From CAYGOC01 sp964351495 (GTDB lineage: Bacteria; Chlamydiota; Chlamydiia; Chlamydiales; SM23-39), in NCBI GenBank assembly GCA_964351495.1, contig CAYGOC010000006.1, positions 32,269 to 96,268 of the forward strand: 64,000 nucleotides of DNA, written 5' to 3'. Shown piece after piece: positions 61,122-64,000 of the stretch. Under the pieces are notes generated by a model that saw only the letters and a program-made list of their open reading frames with translations, did no database searches and was not told where the DNA came from. The translations under genes and the position numbers were made by a program. Numbering within the stretch: the stretch's first letter is position 1; each line of letters opens with the position of its first letter.

Positions 61122-62087
61122 ATGCAGTATTGGGTAGTTTCTTTCTATCAATTTTTTCCTATAGAAAATCCGGAAAAGGAAGCGGATTTTTTACAGACAA
61201 TCTTTGAAAAAAGGGGGTGTAAAGGACGCATATATGTGAGTAAAGAAGGGGTGAATGCCCAATTTAGCGGAAAAGAAGACGAGGTAAAAAAACTGTTGCA
61301 AGAGCTAAAAGCCGTCCCTTCTTATCAAGATATTTCTGTGAAAATTCAGCCCTATTCAGAGCAGGCCTTTTATAAAATGCAAGTAAAGGTACGAGAGCTA
61401 GTTGCTTTTGAACAAACGGTAGATCTTTCTAACAGGGGAGAGGAGCTCTCTTCTGAAAAGTGGAAAGAAAAGTTAGAGTCGCCCGACGAAAATCAAATTC
61501 TTATCGATGCTAGAAATAACTACGAATCTGCTGTAGGCCATTTTGAAGGGGCTATTTTACCCGATTTGGATTCTTTTAGAGATTTTCCCTCTTACACAGA
61601 TGAGCTTTTAAAGGGAAAAGATCCCAAAAATACCACCATTATGATGTACTGCACAGGAGGAATTCGGTGTGAGTACTATTCTGCTTATGTAAAAAGTAAA
61701 GGGTTTGAAAAGGTCTATCAACTAAAGGGAGGGATTATCCAATACGGACAAGAGGTAGGGGATGATCACTGGAAGGGGAAGCTTTTCGTTTTTGATGATA
61801 GACTTCTTGTCTCTATTTGTGACAAAAACCAAGAAGATATTGCTTTTTGCCACTTTTGCGGGGAAGCTAGCGATCTTTATTATAACTGCGCCAACATGGA
61901 TTGTAACGCCCTTTTTTTAGCATGTCCTGCCTGTTCTACTAAGAATAAAGGGTGCTGCTCTAGCGCTTGCTTACAAAAAGGAAGGGTCCGCCCTTTTGAT
62001 TCCTCTTCAAAACCGAAACCTTTTAGAAAATGGAAAAAAGAGGAAAAGCAAAAACTTTCCCCCTCTTCTCCAACAGTCACTCCTTAG
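61122..62087 (+). CDS. trhO: TrhO-type tRNA uridine hydroxylase with rhodanese domain
   Basis: A 321-residue UPF0176/TrhO protein. The N-terminal acylphosphatase-like domain (YVSKEGVNAQFSG) is followed by a rhodanese domain with catalytic Cys177 in MYCTGGIRCEYYS and KGGIIQYG. A Cys-rich zinc-ribbon-like end follows (CHFCGEASDLYYNC to CCSSAC). TrhO hydroxylates U34 of tRNAs in other bacteria. The Chlamydia equivalent is CT627, also beside rpsD. AGAGGAA site before the ATG. Confidence 0.9.
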   Translation: MQYWVVSFYQFFPIENPEKEADFLQTIFEKRGCKGRIYVSKEGVNAQFSGKEDEVKKLLQELKAVPSYQDISVKIQPYSEQAFYKMQVKVRELVAFEQTVDLSNRGEELSSEKWKEKLESPDENQILIDARNNYESAVGHFEGAILPDLDSFRDFPSYTDELLKGKDPKNTTIMMYCTGGIRCEYYSAYVKSKGFEKVYQLKGGIIQYGQEVGDDHWKGKLFVFDDRLLVSICDKNQEDIAFCHFCGEASDLYYNCANMDCNALFLACPACSTKNKGCCSSACLQKGRVRPFDSSSKPKPFRKWKKEEKQKLSPSSPTVTP

Positions 62088-62298
62088 AAGAGTTGGGATC
62101 TTCCTCTTTAGAAGAGGGAAAGTTCTCCCAGTTTTCTTCCAGTTCTATAAGTTCCATAGCCGCTTCTTTTAAAGTCTTTAGCCCTTCTGGAAAGCCTAGC
62201 TTCATGGCAATTTGGTGCAGATGACGGATTTCAGAGGCAAGTAAATCATTGATAGATTCTAATTTGGCGATTTTATTTTTTAGTTTTTTTTCTGACAT
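62077..62298 (-). CDS. Small coiled-coil protein, unknown
   Basis: A 73-residue protein, nearly all helix (LKNKIAKLESINDLLASEIR, then an acidic helix ELIELEENWENF). It has an AAGAGGGA ribosome site and ends 11 bp inside the convergent trhO 3' end. Size and heptads recall SlyX-like or small adaptor coiled coils, but no family match is evident. No signal or membrane helix. Confidence 0.55.
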   Translation of the reverse strand: MSEKKLKNKIAKLESINDLLASEIRHLHQIAMKLGFPEGLKTLKEAAMELIELEENWENFPSSKEEDPNSSKE

Positions 62299-62525
62299 AA
62301 TATCCCTCTTCTTAAGGTAAGTGACACCCTTTAAATAGAAGCAAGAAACGTGCCATCTAAGATTTTTTTTGTATGATTCTTACGGTTAAAGAGATAAGAT
62401 CTGTCTTTAGAAAAAAGAAAAAATAAAGAAAGGGTATTTTTTTCCCTTTTTTTCAGAAGAAGTTGCATATTTTTCCGTTTTGGGGGTAGATTTTCTAATA
62501 AGCGTTAATCTTAAGGAGATTTACT

Positions 62526-62840
62526 ATGAAAAGACTACTTTACATAGGACTCGGAGCCTCTCTTGCTTTATTTTCCTTTGCTTCTTGCACAAAGGAAAAT
62601 TCTATGAGAGAAGAAAAGAAGAGTAGCTATGAAGAGGATGAAGATAAAGATGAGGGGACCTGTCCTGTAGAAGAGGCAAAAGCCGAGGATAGTTCTCTTG
62701 AAACAAAAGAGGAGCCTCTTTCTTTAGAAAAAGAGCCTAAAGCTCTTTTAGAAGAGAAGGCTAAGAAATTAGAAGAGAAAGTTCTTTCTCTTGTAAAAGA
62801 AAGCGAAACGGCTCCCTCGGAAGAGAGCGTATCTAAGTAG
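62526..62840 (+). CDS. Small acidic lipoprotein, unknown
   Basis: A 104-residue protein with a lipoprotein signal (MKRLLYIGLGASLALFSFASC, lipobox FASC, Cys21). The mature part is very acidic, Glu/Lys-rich and probably extended (KEEPLSLEKEPKALLEEKA). AAGGAG site. A possible promoter (TTGCAT at 62463, 18 bp, TAGATT at 62487) precedes it. Function unknown. Confidence 0.6.
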   Translation: MKRLLYIGLGASLALFSFASCTKENSMREEKKSSYEEDEDKDEGTCPVEEAKAEDSSLETKEEPLSLEKEPKALLEEKAKKLEEKVLSLVKESETAPSEESVSK

Positions 62841-62863
62841 ATAAGTAGCCCTCTTGAAGGGGG

Positions 62864-63823
62864 CTACCTGGTTTCTTTTTGTTCTAACTGGAAAAATCGC
62901 TCCTCAGAAACTAGTTTTCCTTGAAAGAACCAGCTGGATTTCCACTCATTTTTTTCTAAAGCAAGCGCCTCTCCATGCTTTTTACCTTCATGAAAAGGAG
63001 TTTTTTGCACGAGGTTTTCCTCTTCATCAAATCGGTCTTGGACTCCCTCTAAGGTTCCTTTATTATAGAGGCTTCTTCGGAACTTTCTTCCTTCCCGAAA
63101 GTCAATCTTTTCTCCGTGTAAAATCCCCTTATCCCAATGAGAGATCATCCGGAGATTTCCTAAGAAGGTAAACTCTTCTTTTCTTCCCTGAGGCAAGTAG
63201 TTTTCATAATGAATCACCTGGTGTACCTTTCCATTGGGATGGTAGGTAGTTCTTTGTCTCAAAAATCCTTTTTCCATCCTATCTTGATAGAGTAAAACTC
63301 CATCTCTATCTCTTAAAGTACGAAGGCCTCCTCCTTTGGCTACTTTTCCTTCCACCTCGTGAAAGGGGGTATAATAAACCCCTTCAGATAAAAGAGGTCC
63401 TTGGTACTTTTCTACAGCAATGGGAGCTCCATTTTTATCCCAATAGGAAATCTCTTTGATATTATCAATCAAAAAAGTCTCTTCATAAACGGGGATTCCT
63501 TGTCTATCAAAAAACTTAACAGAAAGAAGGTCTCCTTGGTCATAAATCTCTTCCCTTCTTGTTTGAGAAGAATAAGGGAAGGTATAGGTACAAGGTCCGT
63601 GTAAAAGTCCTTCTTGATAGGATCGGTTTATTTCTATCCCGTTTTCCAAAAGAGAAATCTTTTGCCCTTCTTCTCCTCTTTCTTCCCACTCTTGCTTGGA
63701 AACTACAAAACCATATTTATGCACAAATTTCTCCGAAACAACGCCACAAGAAGAGCTTTGGCAGCTCGTGAAAAAAAAGATAAAACTGAAAAAGCTAATG
63801 AAAACTGAAATAAAACGGATCAT
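62864..63823 (-). CDS. Lipoprotein with MORN_2/YwqK-like repeats
   Basis: A 319-residue protein with a lipoprotein-type signal (SVFISFFSFIFFFTSC, Cys21). It carries repeated MORN-variant units of about 22 residues (HPNGKVHQVIHYENYLPQGR, HWDKGILHGEKIDFREGRKF, EENLVQKTPFHEGKKHGEA), typical of YwqK/MORN_2 proteins. It is 15 bp downstream of pheT with a GAGGAAG site, so it is probably co-transcribed. Chlamydia CT476 sits beside pheT (CT475) likewise. Located in the envelope; its role is unknown. It is a different MORN class from the 36.6-42.2 kb family. Confidence 0.75.
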   Translation of the reverse strand: MIRFISVFISFFSFIFFFTSCQSSSCGVVSEKFVHKYGFVVSKQEWEERGEEGQKISLLENGIEINRSYQEGLLHGPCTYTFPYSSQTRREEIYDQGDLLSVKFFDRQGIPVYEETFLIDNIKEISYWDKNGAPIAVEKYQGPLLSEGVYYTPFHEVEGKVAKGGGLRTLRDRDGVLLYQDRMEKGFLRQRTTYHPNGKVHQVIHYENYLPQGRKEEFTFLGNLRMISHWDKGILHGEKIDFREGRKFRRSLYNKGTLEGVQDRFDEEENLVQKTPFHEGKKHGEALALEKNEWKSSWFFQGKLVSEERFFQLEQKETR

Positions 63824-63838
63824 CTTCCTCCAAAAATT

Positions 63839-64000
63839 TTAGAGATGTAGATACCCTTTTAAATGATTCGTGATTTTTTCTGTAAGAAATTGATGTTCTT
63901 TTTCTATTTCTTCAAAAGAAAGAGTTCGAAATAAATCCCGATAATAAAAACGAAAGGTAAGATTTTTTCTTTCTTTTCCTAATTTTTCAGACTCATAAAT
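63839..64000 (-). CDS. pheT: Phenylalanyl-tRNA synthetase beta chain, C-terminus (5' part outside window)
   Basis: The last 53 residues and TAA stop. The sequence GKERKNLTFRFYYRDLFRTL, then EIEKEHQFL, matches the end of the FDX-ACB anticodon-binding domain of PheT (usual form KKSLAFRxxYRDxxRTLxxEE). The gene continues past the right edge. The stop is followed by the lipoprotein gene. Confidence 0.85.
   Translation of the reverse strand: MYESEKLGKERKNLTFRFYYRDLFRTLSFEEIEKEHQFLTEKITNHLKGYLHL

Noticed and set aside
62864..63823. YwqK-family antitoxin
   Set aside because: MORN_2 proteins are often labelled this way, but a lipoprotein signal and no partner toxin make an envelope protein more likely.

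Overview
The window is one contiguous piece of a low-GC chromosome from a member of the Chlamydiota. The strongest reason is gene order. A non-flagellar type III secretion (T3SS) block runs cdsC, cdsQ, cdsP, cdsO, cdsN, a CT668 equivalent, cdsG, cdsF, cdsE, cdsD and a CT663-type chaperone. Further runs also match Chlamydiaceae order: clpX-clpP-tig-SNF2-mreB-pckA, lptB-lptC-kdsA, rluD-khpA, murJ-nfo-rpsD-rhodanese, and pheT beside a small lipoprotein gene. An AsnRS gene, a heptosyltransferase-like gene and MORN-repeat proteins suggest an amoeba- or arthropod-associated ('environmental') chlamydia rather than a Chlamydia species. I cannot name the genus from sequence alone.

Layout. 1-10.4 kb (minus): T3SS apparatus, starting inside the secretin gene, whose N-terminal part carries at least six tandem ring-building-like repeats. 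10.5-16.2 kb (minus): a separately terminated operon of six genes that looks like translocators plus unknown secreted proteins, driven by a good promoter at 16.3 kb. 16.5-19.0 kb (plus): a large acyl-ACP synthetase fusion. 19.0-20.2 kb (minus): a small operon whose first gene is a paralog of the first gene of the 16.2 kb operon and which shares its promoter sequence. 20.4-21.7 kb: an unknown Ser-rich coiled-coil protein. 21.7-25.0 kb (minus): clpX, clpP, tig and tRNA-Gly. 25.3-32.2 kb (plus): SNF2 helicase, mreB, pckA, dtd. 32.2-36.5 kb: two unknown proteins, ndk and a heptosyltransferase-like gene.

36.6-42.2 kb (plus): a family of MORN-repeat proteins with three full copies and one broken chimera. 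The C-terminal domain of the full copies has a conserved His...Asn...Gln/Cys pattern reminiscent of clan CE cysteine proteases. 42.2-45.8 kb (minus): tightly overlapped lptB, lptC, kdsA, dapB and an rluB-type gene. 45.9-49.7 kb (plus): two very small genes, rluD, khpA and a double glycosyltransferase. 49.7-54.2 kb (minus): a very large DHH-type phosphoesterase, tRNA-Arg, and three tandem Inc-like membrane proteins. 54.3-64 kb: an outer-membrane-type protein, hemA, asnS, nfo, murJ, rpsD, a TrhO-type rhodanese, small lipoproteins and the 3' end of pheT.

How it works together: the T3SS block builds the injectisome. The adjacent operons probably supply translocators and early cargo with their own small chaperone-like leaders. 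The Inc-like and MORN proteins are candidate effectors. The rest is housekeeping for proteolysis, cell shape, envelope synthesis and translation. The most novel material is the MORN/cysteine-protease-like family with its out-of-frame graft, and the two operons that share a leader paralog and a promoter motif. No insertion sequence, phage, plasmid or CRISPR was seen.
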